Below are positions 9,530 through 18,740 of a stretch of DNA of 64,000 nucleotides, one piece after another; position 1 is the first letter of the stretch, and every line of letters starts with the position of its first letter. The notes under the pieces were generated by a model, which searched no databases, was not told where the DNA came from, and saw only the letters and a program-made list of their open reading frames with translations. The DNA is taken from contig NZ_NWTM01000001.1 in NCBI RefSeq assembly GCF_004137795.1, forward strand, positions 1,849,229-1,913,228, in the 5' to 3' direction. A program made the translations under genes and the position numbers. This DNA is from Pectobacterium zantedeschiae (GTDB lineage Bacteria > Pseudomonadota > Gammaproteobacteria > Enterobacterales > Enterobacteriaceae).

Positions 9530-10525
9530 ATGAGTGCAGACCCCCTCCCGAAAAATTTGCCGTTGAGTAAACAACAAGTACGAACCTTGCTGGAATTGAT
9601 TAGTGATGGTGTTTGGGACTGGGATGCGAATACAGGCTATGTCTACCGTAGTCCAGGGTGGTACACAATGCTTGGCTACCCTCTCAACTCACTTCCCAAT
9701 ACGGTTAAAACCTGGGAAGAACTTATCCATCCAGATGACTATGCCCGTGTGATGGCTCATTTTGAATCGTGTATTAATCAGCATGAGCCATACCGAATTG
9801 AATACCGGTGCCGTTCCAAGAATGACCAATATATCTGGATAGAAGATCGTGCCCATATTATCGTGCGTAATGATGATAATTCAGTGGCTCGAATGCTGGG
9901 GGTGCAAACCAATATTGATGCAGCTAAGCAGTTGATGTTCGCCCTGGAGTGGAAAAATCATTCTCTGGAAGAACTCATAGAAGAACGCACTTTAGAGTTA
10001 TCCAAAGTAAATCAGCTGTTGCAGAAACAATTGGATAAAAATAGAGAACTAGCAGAGCACGATGCGTTAACGCAAACCGCCAACCGCTACGCTCTGGACA
10101 GAATCCTTGAGCAACAAGTAGAGCGAGCCGCTCGCTTTCGCCATTCCTTATCCTTGATTTTCATTGATGTCGATGATTTCAAGTTGATAAATGATAAGCA
10201 TGGGCATATCCGAGGCGATGCGGCATTGATTAACGTCGTTTCATGCATTCAGGGTTGTTTGCGTGAACAGGACTGTCTGGCTCGTTGGGGGGGAGATGAA
10301 TTCGTTATTGTACTGCCATCAACCTCAATAGAGGAGGCATGGCAAACATCAATAGCGATACAGCAAGCGATGAGCCGTATGCCACCCATTGACGATCACC
10401 AACTGACACTTAGCTATGGGGTCGTCCAGTGGCGCAAAGACGAAAGGCCAATTGATTTTCTACATCGCGGTGATCTGGCGCTGTATCAGGCAAAATTAAA
10501 TGGAAAAAACATGCTTTCTCGCTGA
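9530..10525 (+). CDS. PAS-GGDEF diguanylate cyclase
   Basis: A 331-residue soluble protein predicted to make cyclic di-GMP from GTP. An N-terminal PAS domain (about residues 15-130; DGVWDWDANTGYVYRSPGW, then a PAC-type YRCRSKNDQYIWIEDRA) is joined by a coiled coil (ERTLELSKVNQLLQKQLDKN) to a GGDEF domain. The active-site loop is intact, GGDEF at residues 254-258. An RxxD inhibitory site (REQD) lies five residues before it, so product inhibition is likely. No membrane segment is seen. It stands alone, with an IS remnant upstream and a long AT-rich gap downstream. The signal sensed by the PAS domain is unknown. Confidence 0.9.
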   Translation: MSADPLPKNLPLSKQQVRTLLELISDGVWDWDANTGYVYRSPGWYTMLGYPLNSLPNTVKTWEELIHPDDYARVMAHFESCINQHEPYRIEYRCRSKNDQYIWIEDRAHIIVRNDDNSVARMLGVQTNIDAAKQLMFALEWKNHSLEELIEERTLELSKVNQLLQKQLDKNRELAEHDALTQTANRYALDRILEQQVERAARFRHSLSLIFIDVDDFKLINDKHGHIRGDAALINVVSCIQGCLREQDCLARWGGDEFVIVLPSTSIEEAWQTSIAIQQAMSRMPPIDDHQLTLSYGVVQWRKDERPIDFLHRGDLALYQAKLNGKNMLSR

Positions 10526-11279
10526 AAAACACAAGCAAGTATACCCACTGCACCATAGTGGTCCCATGACAAACTCATGGCTGTCCCTGCGTTAAACACG
10601 AGTAGCATGTTAATCTTCTGTTTATGCCAAGGTAGCCACTATACAAGCAACCGGTTCAGGAAAACGCCAAACCGGTGACAAATCTTAGTTGATCACTACA
10701 TGCTGATATGGTCGATATTCAGCCTTGAAAAAAATATTGGCATTCAGATATTCTAAAAAATTTATAGAAATTTTCTATTAATAACTAATAACACTATAAC
10801 GAGTCCTCTCCCTTCGCATCTAATGCAAACATAGCAGAAAATAAGTTAGCTATATTCCTGAGGTGAATAGCGATGACGTAGCCGCTATTTTTATTTTTAA
10901 ACAATCCCATCCTAGTCTGGCGTTGACTTCATTACCAAAAAGGGATTCATTATTTCATTTTTAAACTAATCATTTAAAAACAAGGAAATATGAGAAAATA
11001 CCCCATTAGAGGTAGGTTAGCTGGCATTAAGATATGATTTTTTTTGGTGACCGTTAACGAAAACAAGAAATAAAGCAACACAAACTACAACAAAACAAGA
11101 ACAAGAATTTAATTAATTTTAAAAACACTCCATCAATCATTAACAACCGTAATGCTTTACGCCCCCCTTAATCATTAATAAACTAAAGTCATACTTAAAA
11201 AAGTAAAGAAACCACAAAAAGATGATTATTGCGAGCGAGATCTTTTATTTTCAGGAAATAGGACAAAGATAAAAATTAA
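10526..11279. other. AT-rich intergenic region
   Basis: About 750 bases between the diguanylate cyclase and the dcuB promoter. It is AT-rich, especially after 10,680, with no convincing reading frame on either strand and no recognised RNA. I see nothing specific beyond possible unmarked regulatory sites for dcuB. Confidence 0.5.
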
Positions 11280-11322
11280 TAGATTTAGATCAAGAAAACA
11301 AATAACAACCCGTCCATATAGT
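11280..11322 (+). promoter_or_regulatory. FNR-type promoter for dcuB
   Basis: TAGATTTAGATCAA (11280-11293) matches the FNR consensus TTGAT-N4-ATCAA at 9 of 10 defined bases. A -10-like TATAGT follows at 11317-11322. The implied start near 11328 puts the FNR site at about -41.5, the usual position for an FNR-activated promoter, and dcuB in E. coli is FNR dependent. The gene lies about 260 bases further on, behind an ERIC element. Confidence 0.55.
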
Positions 11323-11374
11323 ACCCGCAGTAAAAACTCACTTATTTTAATTCTAACTAATTAGTTCATCTTAT

Positions 11375-11568
11375 TACCCTAAATAATTCAGGCGTGTGAC
11401 AAAACGTTAGCGTTTTGAACAACGCAAAGCGTTGGCCCTTTAGGGCAAGGCCCATTTATGAGCCTTGTAACGCGGCAACTGAGCGAATCCTCAGGAGCTT
11501 ACTCAGGTAAGTGACTGAGGTGAGTAAAGGCAGCCAACGCACAAGCAGCTTGAAGTATGACGGGTATA
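11375..11568 (+). repeat. ERIC element with internal insertion (dcuB leader)
   Basis: A 194-base ERIC copy with ends TACCCTAAATAATTCAGG and GCTTGAAGTATGACGGGTATA and the core CTCAGGAGCTTACTCAGG-TAAGTGACTGAGGTGAG. It is longer than the 126-base type because of an extra stretch of about 70 bases holding small hairpins (AAAACGTTAGCGTTTT). It lies between the presumed promoter and the dcuB start, so it should be transcribed. Confidence 0.9.
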
Positions 11569-11589
11569 AAGCAATGCAATGGGGCTACT

Positions 11590-12930
11590 ATGGAATTCAT
11601 CATTCAATTAGTCATTGTCCTTATCTGCCTTTTTTATGGGGCAAGAAAAGGCGGGATCGCGCTGGGTTTATTAGGCGGGGTCGGACTTGTTATTCTGGTC
11701 TTTATCTTTAAACTGCAACCGGGTAAACCGCCCGTTGACGTCATGCTGGTTATCATTGCTGTGGTAGCCGCATCGGCAACGCTTCAGGCATCGGGCGGGC
11801 TGGATGTCATGCTACAACTCGCGGAGCGTATGCTGCGACGTAACCCGAAATACGTTTCGATTATCGCGCCGTTTGTTACCTGTATTTTGACTATTCTGTG
11901 TGGGACAGGCCACGTGGTGTATACCATACTGCCCATTATTTATGATGTCGCCATCAAGAATAATATTCGTCCTGAAAGGCCAATGGCTGCCAGCTCAATC
12001 GGCGCACAGATGGGGATTATTGCCAGCCCGGTTTCCGTGGCGGTTGTCTCACTGGTTGCCATGCTGGCTAATTTTACCTTCCAGGGTAAACATCTGGGAT
12101 TCCTCGATCTGCTGTCTATTACCATCCCCTCTACCCTGCTGGGTATTCTGGCGATAGGGATTTTCAGCTGGTTCCGTGGTAAGGATCTGGACAAGGATGC
12201 TGATTTCCAGAAATTCATCGCTGATCCAGAAAACAAACAGTACGTGTATGGCGATACTGCTACGCTACTGGACAGAAAACTGCCACGCAGCAACTGGATC
12301 GCGATGTGGATATTTCTGGCAACGATCGCTGCGGTAGCCATTCTCGGTGCTGTTGAAGAGCTGCGCCCAGTTTTCGCTGGCAAGCCGCTGTCGATGGTGC
12401 TGGTCATTCAGATGTTTATGCTGCTTTCTGGCGCCATCATTATTATTGCGACCAAAACCAATCCATCATCAATCTCGAAGAATGAAGTGTTCCGTTCAGG
12501 GATGATTGCCATCGTCGCGGTATACGGTATCGCCTGGATGGCGGAAACCATGTTCGGCGCGCATCTGGAAGAAATCAAAGCCACGCTCGGGTCGTTGGTA
12601 AAAGTCTATCCATGGGCTTACGCAATTATCCTGCTGATCGTGTCCAAGTTCGTTAACTCGCAGGCGGCGGCACTGGCGGCGATTGTCCCGGTTGCGCTGG
12701 CCATCGGCGTGGATCCGGCATATATCGTGGCATCTGCACCAGCCTGCTATGGTTACTACATTCTGCCGACCTACCCAAGCGATCTGGCTGCTATCCAGTT
12801 TGACCGCTCCGGTACCACCAAAATCGGCCGTTTCGTTATCAACCACAGCTTTATTTTGCCAGGACTCATTGGCGTAACAACCTCCTGTATCTTTGGTTGG
12901 GTGTTCGCCGCGATGTACGGCTTCCTGTAA
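11590..12930 (+). CDS. dcuB: Anaerobic C4-dicarboxylate antiporter DcuB
   Basis: A 446-residue inner-membrane transporter exchanging fumarate, malate or aspartate for succinate during fumarate respiration. It is recognised from near-identical stretches to E. coli DcuB, for example [32 protein letters not shown] and [20 protein letters not shown], and has the same length. The in-frame ATG 33 bases upstream lies inside the ERIC repeat and is not the start; [21 protein letters not shown] aligns with the E. coli N-terminus. It is monocistronic with a strong terminator after it. Neither fumB nor a dcuSR pair is next to it. Confidence 0.96.
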   Translation: MEFIIQLVIVLICLFYGARKGGIALGLLGGVGLVILVFIFKLQPGKPPVDVMLVIIAVVAASATLQASGGLDVMLQLAERMLRRNPKYVSIIAPFVTCILTILCGTGHVVYTILPIIYDVAIKNNIRPERPMAASSIGAQMGIIASPVSVAVVSLVAMLANFTFQGKHLGFLDLLSITIPSTLLGILAIGIFSWFRGKDLDKDADFQKFIADPENKQYVYGDTATLLDRKLPRSNWIAMWIFLATIAAVAILGAVEELRPVFAGKPLSMVLVIQMFMLLSGAIIIIATKTNPSSISKNEVFRSGMIAIVAVYGIAWMAETMFGAHLEEIKATLGSLVKVYPWAYAIILLIVSKFVNSQAAALAAIVPVALAIGVDPAYIVASAPACYGYYILPTYPSDLAAIQFDRSGTTKIGRFVINHSFILPGLIGVTTSCIFGWVFAAMYGFL

Positions 12931-12947
12931 TTCGGTTCTCTATACCT

Positions 12948-12978
12948 AAAAGCCGTCCAGCAATGGACGGCTTTTTTT
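12948..12978 (+). terminator. Rho-independent terminator after dcuB
   Basis: An AAAGCCGTCC/GGACGGCTTT stem with a short loop and a run of seven Ts. It overlaps the last bases of the convergent racemase gene. Confidence 0.9.
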
Positions 12979-13693
12979 ATCTCTGCTGCCAGATGCGAAC
13001 GCAGGCCTGTGCCAAGGCTCGCGTCGGATCGATGCTGATATCCCTCCAGCGTGACGACACCGCTTCTAGCGCAGGTGGAACTTCAGTACAGGCCAGCACC
13101 AAACGTTCAGCCCCTCGCTCCACAAGCTGTGCCGCAAGTTGTTCAAGCAAGCGCCCGCCGTGCTGGAGTTCACCGCGTTTTACCGCATAGCACCCCGGCA
13201 CGAAGAGTGTCTTCATTTCCTGCTCGTCCGGCACCACCGTTTCAGCACCTAACTGTGCAGCAAAACGCTGCTGATACCATCCGGCCTTTAGCGTCCCGTG
13301 GGTCGCGATCAGACCGATTTTTTGCGGTGCTTTCTTTGCCTCCGCAGGCTGTGTGATAGCATGCAGCGTGGCATCGGCAATATGTACCAGCGGCGCATGG
13401 CTTGCCTCAGCCAGTGCGTCAAACCAGTGGTGCGCCGTATTGCACGGCACCACAATATGGCTGACCGATAAGCGATTAAGCTGCCGGACAACATGTAATA
13501 GCGTCGGCAACGGCGATTCACCGGTTCCTGCCAGCGCCTGCTGACGATCGGGAATCTGCGGCACATTCCAGGTAATCACCGGCACATGATCCTGATCGCG
13601 GCTGGCAGGCGTTTCCTCAACGATTTTATGCAGTAGATCGACCGTTGCCAGCGGCCCCATGCCGCCCAGCACACCAATCAGCGGTGTGCTCAT
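12977..13693 (-). CDS. Aspartate/glutamate-type amino-acid racemase in the sulfonate operon
   Basis: A 238-residue cofactor-independent racemase family protein. The N-terminal [14 protein letters not shown], the first catalytic cysteine in [10 protein letters not shown] and the second in [12 protein letters not shown] are intact, so it should be active. Its start overlaps the stop of the lyase gene by four bases (ATGA), making it the last gene of a six-gene operon. Known family substrates are aspartate and glutamate. The neighbouring lyase suggests the substrate could be an aspartate analogue such as cysteate, or D/L-cysteine; that is inference. A second family member is at 43779-44495. Confidence 0.85.
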   Translation of the reverse strand: MSTPLIGVLGGMGPLATVDLLHKIVEETPASRDQDHVPVITWNVPQIPDRQQALAGTGESPLPTLLHVVRQLNRLSVSHIVVPCNTAHHWFDALAEASHAPLVHIADATLHAITQPAEAKKAPQKIGLIATHGTLKAGWYQQRFAAQLGAETVVPDEQEMKTLFVPGCYAVKRGELQHGGRLLEQLAAQLVERGAERLVLACTEVPPALEAVSSRWRDISIDPTRALAQACVRIWQQR

Positions 13694-14703
13694 TGTTCCG
13701 CCGTTTGTTCGAACAGTTGACGGTAGCCAAACAGCCCCGCCGAACCGCCGGTATGAATAAAGACAATGTTTTCATCGGCGCGAAAATGTCCCTGACGGAT
13801 CAAATCGATCAGTCCCGCCATCCCTTTCCCTGAATAGACCGGATCGAGCAAAATTCCTTCCAACTGAGCCAACAGCCTGAGCGCCTCCAGCGTTCCCTCG
13901 GTTGGAATACCGTATCCTTTACCAACATAGTCGCTGTTTACCTGCACAGCGTTGCGTGGCAGTTCGCCCGAAATGCCCAGCAGTTGCCAGATGCGCTGCG
14001 CTAACGCATAAACATTCTCTTCCTGCTTTGCTTTGGGCGCTCTGACACTGATGCCTAGCAGCGGAATCTGGCTGTGTGTTGCCGCCAGCCCGGTAACCAA
14101 TCCCGCCTGCGTACCCGTGCTGCCCGTCGCATGCACAATATGATCGATGCGCAGGCGCTGCTGGCTAGACTGGAACAGCAGTTCTTCCGCGCAGGCGACA
14201 TAACCCAGCGCCCCTACCGGACTGGAGCCGCCGCCAGGAATGACATAAGGCTTAAATCCTTCTTTACGCAGCGATTCTGCCAGCGTTTCCATCGCCTGCT
14301 GCATATCCGTACCCGCAGGAAGATGATCGATAATTTCACCGCCCAGCAGGTTATCCAGCAGCACATTACCGGAGCGCTGGTAGTCCTCACCGTAGTCCTC
14401 AACCCGCTTTTCCAGCAGCACTTTGGTTTTCAACCCCAGTTTTGCCGCCGCCGCAATGGTTTGCCGTACATGATTAGACTGTGTCGCCCCCTGCGTGATG
14501 ATGACATTCGCGCCCTGTTGCTGCGCATCGGCTAACAGGAATTCCAGCTTGCGGGTTTTATTCCCACCGGTCGCCAGCCCTGTGGCATCGTCACGTTTGA
14601 TATAAATCGTCGGTCCGCCCAGATAGGCAGACAGGTTCGGCAATGCCTCCAGCGGCGTAGGAAAATGGCCCAGTGACAAACGGGGAAAGCGAGCAAGATG
14701 CAT
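13690..14703 (-). CDS. PLP-dependent L-cysteate sulfo-lyase / D-cysteine desulfhydrase
   Basis: A 337-residue fold-type II PLP enzyme of the DcyD/ACC-deaminase family. The PLP lysine lies in [12 protein letters not shown], followed by the QSNHVRQT substrate loop and a glycine-rich phosphate loop [10 protein letters not shown]. Members include D-cysteine desulfhydrase DcyD and L-cysteate sulfo-lyase CuyA, which releases pyruvate, ammonia and sulfite. The opening [25 protein letters not shown] resembles what I recall of CuyA more than DcyD, and the gene sits behind a taurine-type ABC importer, which favours cysteate. Sequence alone does not settle the substrate. It is 21 bases after the ATPase gene and overlaps the racemase. 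Confidence 0.82.
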   Translation of the reverse strand: MHLARFPRLSLGHFPTPLEALPNLSAYLGGPTIYIKRDDATGLATGGNKTRKLEFLLADAQQQGANVIITQGATQSNHVRQTIAAAAKLGLKTKVLLEKRVEDYGEDYQRSGNVLLDNLLGGEIIDHLPAGTDMQQAMETLAESLRKEGFKPYVIPGGGSSPVGALGYVACAEELLFQSSQQRLRIDHIVHATGSTGTQAGLVTGLAATHSQIPLLGISVRAPKAKQEENVYALAQRIWQLLGISGELPRNAVQVNSDYVGKGYGIPTEGTLEALRLLAQLEGILLDPVYSGKGMAGLIDLIRQGHFRADENIVFIHTGGSAGLFGYRQLFEQTAEQ

Positions 14704-14724
14704 AATATTCTCCTGAAATTCAGA

Positions 14725-15528
14725 TTACAGATTGAGGTGACGACGCGCTTCTTCACGAACGCGATGTAAAATACGCTGCTTCAATGCGGCGTAGTCAGGA
14801 TGCTGTGCCAGGGTTTCAATTTCTCTTTCACGGCCAAACGGCAGCGGGATCACCTCCGCAATACGACCGGGACGCGCAGACATCACCAATACCCGATCGG
14901 CTAAAAACAGCGCTTCATCTACGTCATGCGTGACAAATAACAGCGTGGTACCCGTTTTCTGCCAGGCAGATAGCAATAGCTCCTGCATCATCAAACGAGT
15001 TTGTGCATCCAGCGCACCGAATGGTTCGTCCATCAGTAACACCTCGGGGTTCGGCAACCAGGCCCGTGCCAGCGCCACCCGCTGTTTCATTCCGCCAGAG
15101 AGCTGCCAGGGATAGTGCTGCTGGAATCCTTCCAGCCCGACCAGCGCCAAATAGTTTTCCGCTTCACGCTGAAGCTGGGCTTTATTCGCGCCCTGCATCC
15201 GTGGTCCAAACGTCACGTTTTCCAGCACGGTGAGCCAGGGAAATAAATTGGCCTGCTGAAATACCATGCCGCGCGAGGGCCCCGGACGACGAACAGGTTC
15301 ATCACCGCACAGCACGCGCCCCTTATCGGCAGCTTCAAAACCGGCGATCATGTTGAGAATGGTTGATTTACCGCAGCCTGAAGGGCCTAGCAGCACCACG
15401 AATTCACCTTTAGCGATCTGGAGAGAAACGTCATCCAGTACCGTCAGAGGGCCACTTTGTGACGGAAACGTGAGGCTTACGCGTTCCACGACAATATGTG
15501 GCGCATCAGGCTGAGAACGTTCTGTCAT
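14725..15528 (-). CDS. Sulfonate/taurine-type ABC importer ATPase
   Basis: A 267-residue cytoplasmic ATPase of the TauB/SsuB/NrtD group. Walker A is GPSGCGKST, the signature LSGGMKQR and Walker B VLLMDEPFGALD. The text GMVFQQANLFPWLTVLENV is typical of the group. I take the ATG at 15528, preceded by GGGGA, which overlaps the permease stop by four bases. With the two preceding genes it forms one importer. Confidence 0.88.
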   Translation of the reverse strand: MTERSQPDAPHIVVERVSLTFPSQSGPLTVLDDVSLQIAKGEFVVLLGPSGCGKSTILNMIAGFEAADKGRVLCGDEPVRRPGPSRGMVFQQANLFPWLTVLENVTFGPRMQGANKAQLQREAENYLALVGLEGFQQHYPWQLSGGMKQRVALARAWLPNPEVLLMDEPFGALDAQTRLMMQELLLSAWQKTGTTLLFVTHDVDEALFLADRVLVMSARPGRIAEVIPLPFGREREIETLAQHPDYAALKQRILHRVREEARRHLNL

Positions 15529-16298
15529 GATGATTTCCCCGCCCATGGTACGAAGACGCGCTGCGCACCGATCAATAGCAGATCAAGCGCATAACCAATG
15601 CCGCCTAATAACAAAATGCCCAACATGACGATATCGGTACGCAGATAAGCGCTGGCGTTCATTACCATCCAGCCAATACCCGACGTGGCAGCGACCATTT
15701 CTGCCGCGATCAGGGACGTCCAGCCGATACCGATAGCCAGTCGCACCGTGGTGAATAGCTCCGGCAGCGTATCGGGCAAAACAACGTGGAAAAAGATCTG
15801 TCGGCGACTGGCACCAAGCGTTTGTGCGACGCGGATACGGGAACGTTCCACGCGCTCAACAGCGGCACTGGCACCGACCACGACGCTAAGAAAAGTCGCG
15901 ATAAAGATCAGGAAAAATTTGGATGCTTCGCCGATTCCCAGCCAGACCACAGCCAGCGGGATCAGTGCGATTTTAGGCAATGGCCGGAGAAACTGCACAA
16001 AAGGATTAAAAATGGCAGCAATCGGAGCCGATAACCCCATCAGCAGGCCAAGCGGGACGCCAAGAATAATGGCAACACTGAAGGCGCTAAGCGCCCGAGC
16101 GACACTGACGGCAATATGTTCCCACAGCGACACTTGCCGATAGCCGTCCTGTGCTAGCTCCCCAGCGGTCAGCATGATATCCGACAGCGGCGGTAGCAGC
16201 AGTGGATCCACCCACTGCCTCGCTCCCGCCAACTGCCACAACGCGAGCACCAGCGCCACGGACGTGATGCTCAATAACACATAAGACGTTCTTTTCAC
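15525..16298 (-). CDS. Sulfonate/taurine-type ABC importer permease
   Basis: A 257-residue TauC/SsuC-like permease with about six membrane segments and the EAA-loop region (RVAQTLGASRRQIFFHVVLPDTLPELF). It starts six bases after the binding-protein stop region and overlaps the ATPase gene, so the three subunits are translationally coupled. Confidence 0.88.
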   Translation of the reverse strand: MKRTSYVLLSITSVALVLALWQLAGARQWVDPLLLPPLSDIMLTAGELAQDGYRQVSLWEHIAVSVARALSAFSVAIILGVPLGLLMGLSAPIAAIFNPFVQFLRPLPKIALIPLAVVWLGIGEASKFFLIFIATFLSVVVGASAAVERVERSRIRVAQTLGASRRQIFFHVVLPDTLPELFTTVRLAIGIGWTSLIAAEMVAATSGIGWMVMNASAYLRTDIVMLGILLLGGIGYALDLLLIGAQRVFVPWAGKSS

Positions 16299-16304
16299 GA
16301 CCCG

Positions 16305-17333
16305 TTAATTCCCTTTCGCAGCCTGCTTCAGATAAGAGGAATTAATAGAGTCAGCGAACGATGCAGGAATATCACGCTGGCGAACTTCGCCGATACTCTC
16401 CAGAAAATGCGCCGTCTTTGCGACCGCCTGACCGATGCCGCTGCGATCGGTGTTGTTACCGTCACCTAGCCACTGTGCCGTCGCCTGCTGCTCCAGCGTC
16501 GGATATTCCAGCCCTGACAGCGTATTGGTTGCCGTCGTAACAGGTGCGCCGACCTCTTTTGCCACAATCGCCGCCGCTTTTTCCGGATCCTGACGGAACT
16601 CATTCACTTTCTGTTGATGTACCCGCAGGAAGCTCGCCACCGTTTCTGGGTACTGCTGGGCAAAGGCCTTTCTGACCACATAGTTGTTGTAAATCAGATA
16701 GCCATCTTTTTGCAGATCTTTAGTCGCGAAAATCGCATGTCCGGCGGAGGCTTCCAGTTCCTGCGCGAATGGCGCCCAGACGTAGCCAGCATCAATATCG
16801 CCACGCTTCCATGCGGCGACCATCTCTGCCGGACGTAGCGGAATAAGGGTAATCTTGCTGCGATCGAGTTTATTCACCGCGATTGCCGCTTCCAACGCGT
16901 ACTGCGCCGTGGAATTTGGCGGATAGGCGACGCGTTTACCTTCGATATCTTTCAATGTGGCGATGCCAGACTTGGCAATCAGGCGCTCATACGTGGCGAT
17001 CACACCAGATACGCCGACGATCTCTACGGGCAGTTTTCTGACAATGCCCGCTGTCGCGGGGCTGGAACCAAAGTTGGCGATATCTATCGCATTACTGGCG
17101 AAATAATTCAGCGCATCAGCACCAGAAGCAAACTGCACCCACTTTACTGGCGTACCCAATGCTTTTTGCAGTGAACCGTCGGCTTTGGCTAAGACTAATA
17201 CTTGTGAACCACCGCTGTAGGCCACACGAACCTCATCAGGATGCTTTTCAAGAGCGTTATTTTCCGCTGCCAGTACGGATGTTGTAATTAATAACAAGCC
17301 ACCGACACCGACCGAACTCAATATTTTTTTCAT
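16305..17333 (-). CDS. TauA-like periplasmic substrate-binding protein
   Basis: A 342-residue binding protein with a signal peptide ending near SVLAAE. The mature part matches the TauA pattern: EVRVAYSGGSQVLVLAK, FASGADALNYFASNAIDIANFGSSPA, a KRVAYPPNSTAQYAL loop and WKRGDIDAGYVWAPF. This last motif is shared with E. coli TauA (WQRGDIDGAYVWAP). The family binds taurine and other sulfonates. The ligand here is probably a sulfonate, but which one cannot be read from the sequence. Confidence 0.85.
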   Translation of the reverse strand: MKKILSSVGVGGLLLITTSVLAAENNALEKHPDEVRVAYSGGSQVLVLAKADGSLQKALGTPVKWVQFASGADALNYFASNAIDIANFGSSPATAGIVRKLPVEIVGVSGVIATYERLIAKSGIATLKDIEGKRVAYPPNSTAQYALEAAIAVNKLDRSKITLIPLRPAEMVAAWKRGDIDAGYVWAPFAQELEASAGHAIFATKDLQKDGYLIYNNYVVRKAFAQQYPETVASFLRVHQQKVNEFRQDPEKAAAIVAKEVGAPVTTATNTLSGLEYPTLEQQATAQWLGDGNNTDRSGIGQAVAKTAHFLESIGEVRQRDIPASFADSINSSYLKQAAKGN

Positions 17334-17398
17334 TATTTTTCCCTATGGTATTCGATAAATAACCAGTTAAATAAGTTAATAAATTATTAATTAATTCA

Positions 17399-18421
17399 TT
17401 AGGCCACTTTGTTATTTAAATAAGATAATTGCCCCCAACTAACATCATCGACAAAAATGCCGTTATCCAAGCGCTGACGATAGGTTTGTTTTTCTTTATC
17501 GCCCGGCAGTAATAATTCGTTATCATCGCGGGATTGCCGCACCCATTCCAATAAGGCCGGAATTTCCTGCTGATAGGTTGCCGCACCGCCTAATTTTTGC
17601 GGATCGATTAAAATCGAGAGCATGCTGTTAATAATCTGCTTACCCTCACCTTTCGCCGTACGTTCGGTTTTCCCGCCAGTCAGCGCCGCGCCAAGCAGGG
17701 AACACACCAGCGACAGCCCCGACCCTTTATGTTCTCCGAACGGTAGCAGTGCACCCAACGGTTGTTCCATCAGCCAACGTGGATCCACCGTCGGGTTACC
17801 TTCGTTATCAACGATGCAACCAGGCGCAACGGATTTGCCCTCATTCCACGCGATACGGGCTTTGTTACCCGCAATCACGCTGGTAGCAAAATCCAGAATC
17901 ACCGGATCGTCATGTTCAACCGGAATACCCGCACAGAACGGGTTCGTCCCGAAACGCGCCTGCTGGCCCTGCCACGGCAGCACTACCGGCTTGGTATACA
18001 CGTTGGCAAAGTGCAGCGACACCAATCCGACCTCTGCGGCCTGTTCCGCCCATGCGCCGATGCGCCCCAGATGGTGAGCATTTGCCAGACTAACCACCGC
18101 CAGACCATGCGTTTGCGCACGCGCAATGCCTTCAGCCAGCGCCTGCTTTGCCACCACTTGACCAAAGCCCTGCTGACCGTCAAACGAAATTAACGGGCCG
18201 AAATCCAGCGTTTTTTCTGCACGTGCGTGAGGCGAAAGCCCACCTTCTCGAATCGCGTCAATATAGCGTGGCAGCATACTCACGCCGTGAGAGTCATGGC
18301 CTTTCAGACTGGATTCGACGAGGTTGTCCGCGACAATTTCTGCAATTGACGCGTCCACATCATTCTCTGTCAGTCGGTCGCGTAAATAATCACGTAAATA
18401 ATGATGAGTAAAAACAGGCAT
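17399..18421 (-). CDS. LDH2-family hydroxycarboxylate dehydrogenase
   Basis: A 340-residue NAD(P)H-dependent 2-oxoacid reductase of the malate/L-lactate dehydrogenase-2 family. Hallmarks are GHDSHGVSMLPRYI, ANAHHLGRIGAWAEQAA, RFGTNPFCAGIP and GEHKGSGLSL. It resembles E. coli YbiC/HcxB. The same family contains ComC, an (R)-3-sulfolactate dehydrogenase. Being the first gene of an operon with a sulfonate importer and a cysteate-lyase-like enzyme, it may interconvert sulfolactate and sulfopyruvate; this is inference. The start at 18421 (MPVFTHHYL) is preferred over one 21 bases upstream, which lacks support. Confidence 0.85.
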   Translation of the reverse strand: MPVFTHHYLRDYLRDRLTENDVDASIAEIVADNLVESSLKGHDSHGVSMLPRYIDAIREGGLSPHARAEKTLDFGPLISFDGQQGFGQVVAKQALAEGIARAQTHGLAVVSLANAHHLGRIGAWAEQAAEVGLVSLHFANVYTKPVVLPWQGQQARFGTNPFCAGIPVEHDDPVILDFATSVIAGNKARIAWNEGKSVAPGCIVDNEGNPTVDPRWLMEQPLGALLPFGEHKGSGLSLVCSLLGAALTGGKTERTAKGEGKQIINSMLSILIDPQKLGGAATYQQEIPALLEWVRQSRDDNELLLPGDKEKQTYRQRLDNGIFVDDVSWGQLSYLNNKVA

Positions 18422-18740
18422 ATTTTTCTCGGCATACCACAATAATAATTAATATTGTCGCCACTATAACGCGCAGATTTTTATCCATAACTGAAAAATA
18501 AGACTATCTATAGCTAATATTTAGCTAAGGCGGTTATTTACTTGTTTTCCCTTATGCATCGCTAATTAAAATCACATTTATTCTAACTTATTCCAAAAAA
18601 CACTTTATCAACAACGCACCAAGAAAATTACGATGCCTTCTTTAATACATCATTTACTACACGTTATTTATTGAAATATTAAATAATGGTTCTGATCTAC
18701 TTTATTGCCGTTCGTAATTACTATTAATAATGAGACAACG
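18422..18740. promoter_or_regulatory. Divergent promoter region of the two sulfonate operons
   Basis: About 320 very AT-rich bases between two divergently transcribed importer operons. They must hold both promoters and are the likely target of the nearby CysB/Cbl-type regulator, whose binding sites are AT-rich and poorly defined. I cannot mark a single site with confidence. A run of short TTTA/TAAT blocks is the only visible structure. Confidence 0.45.
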
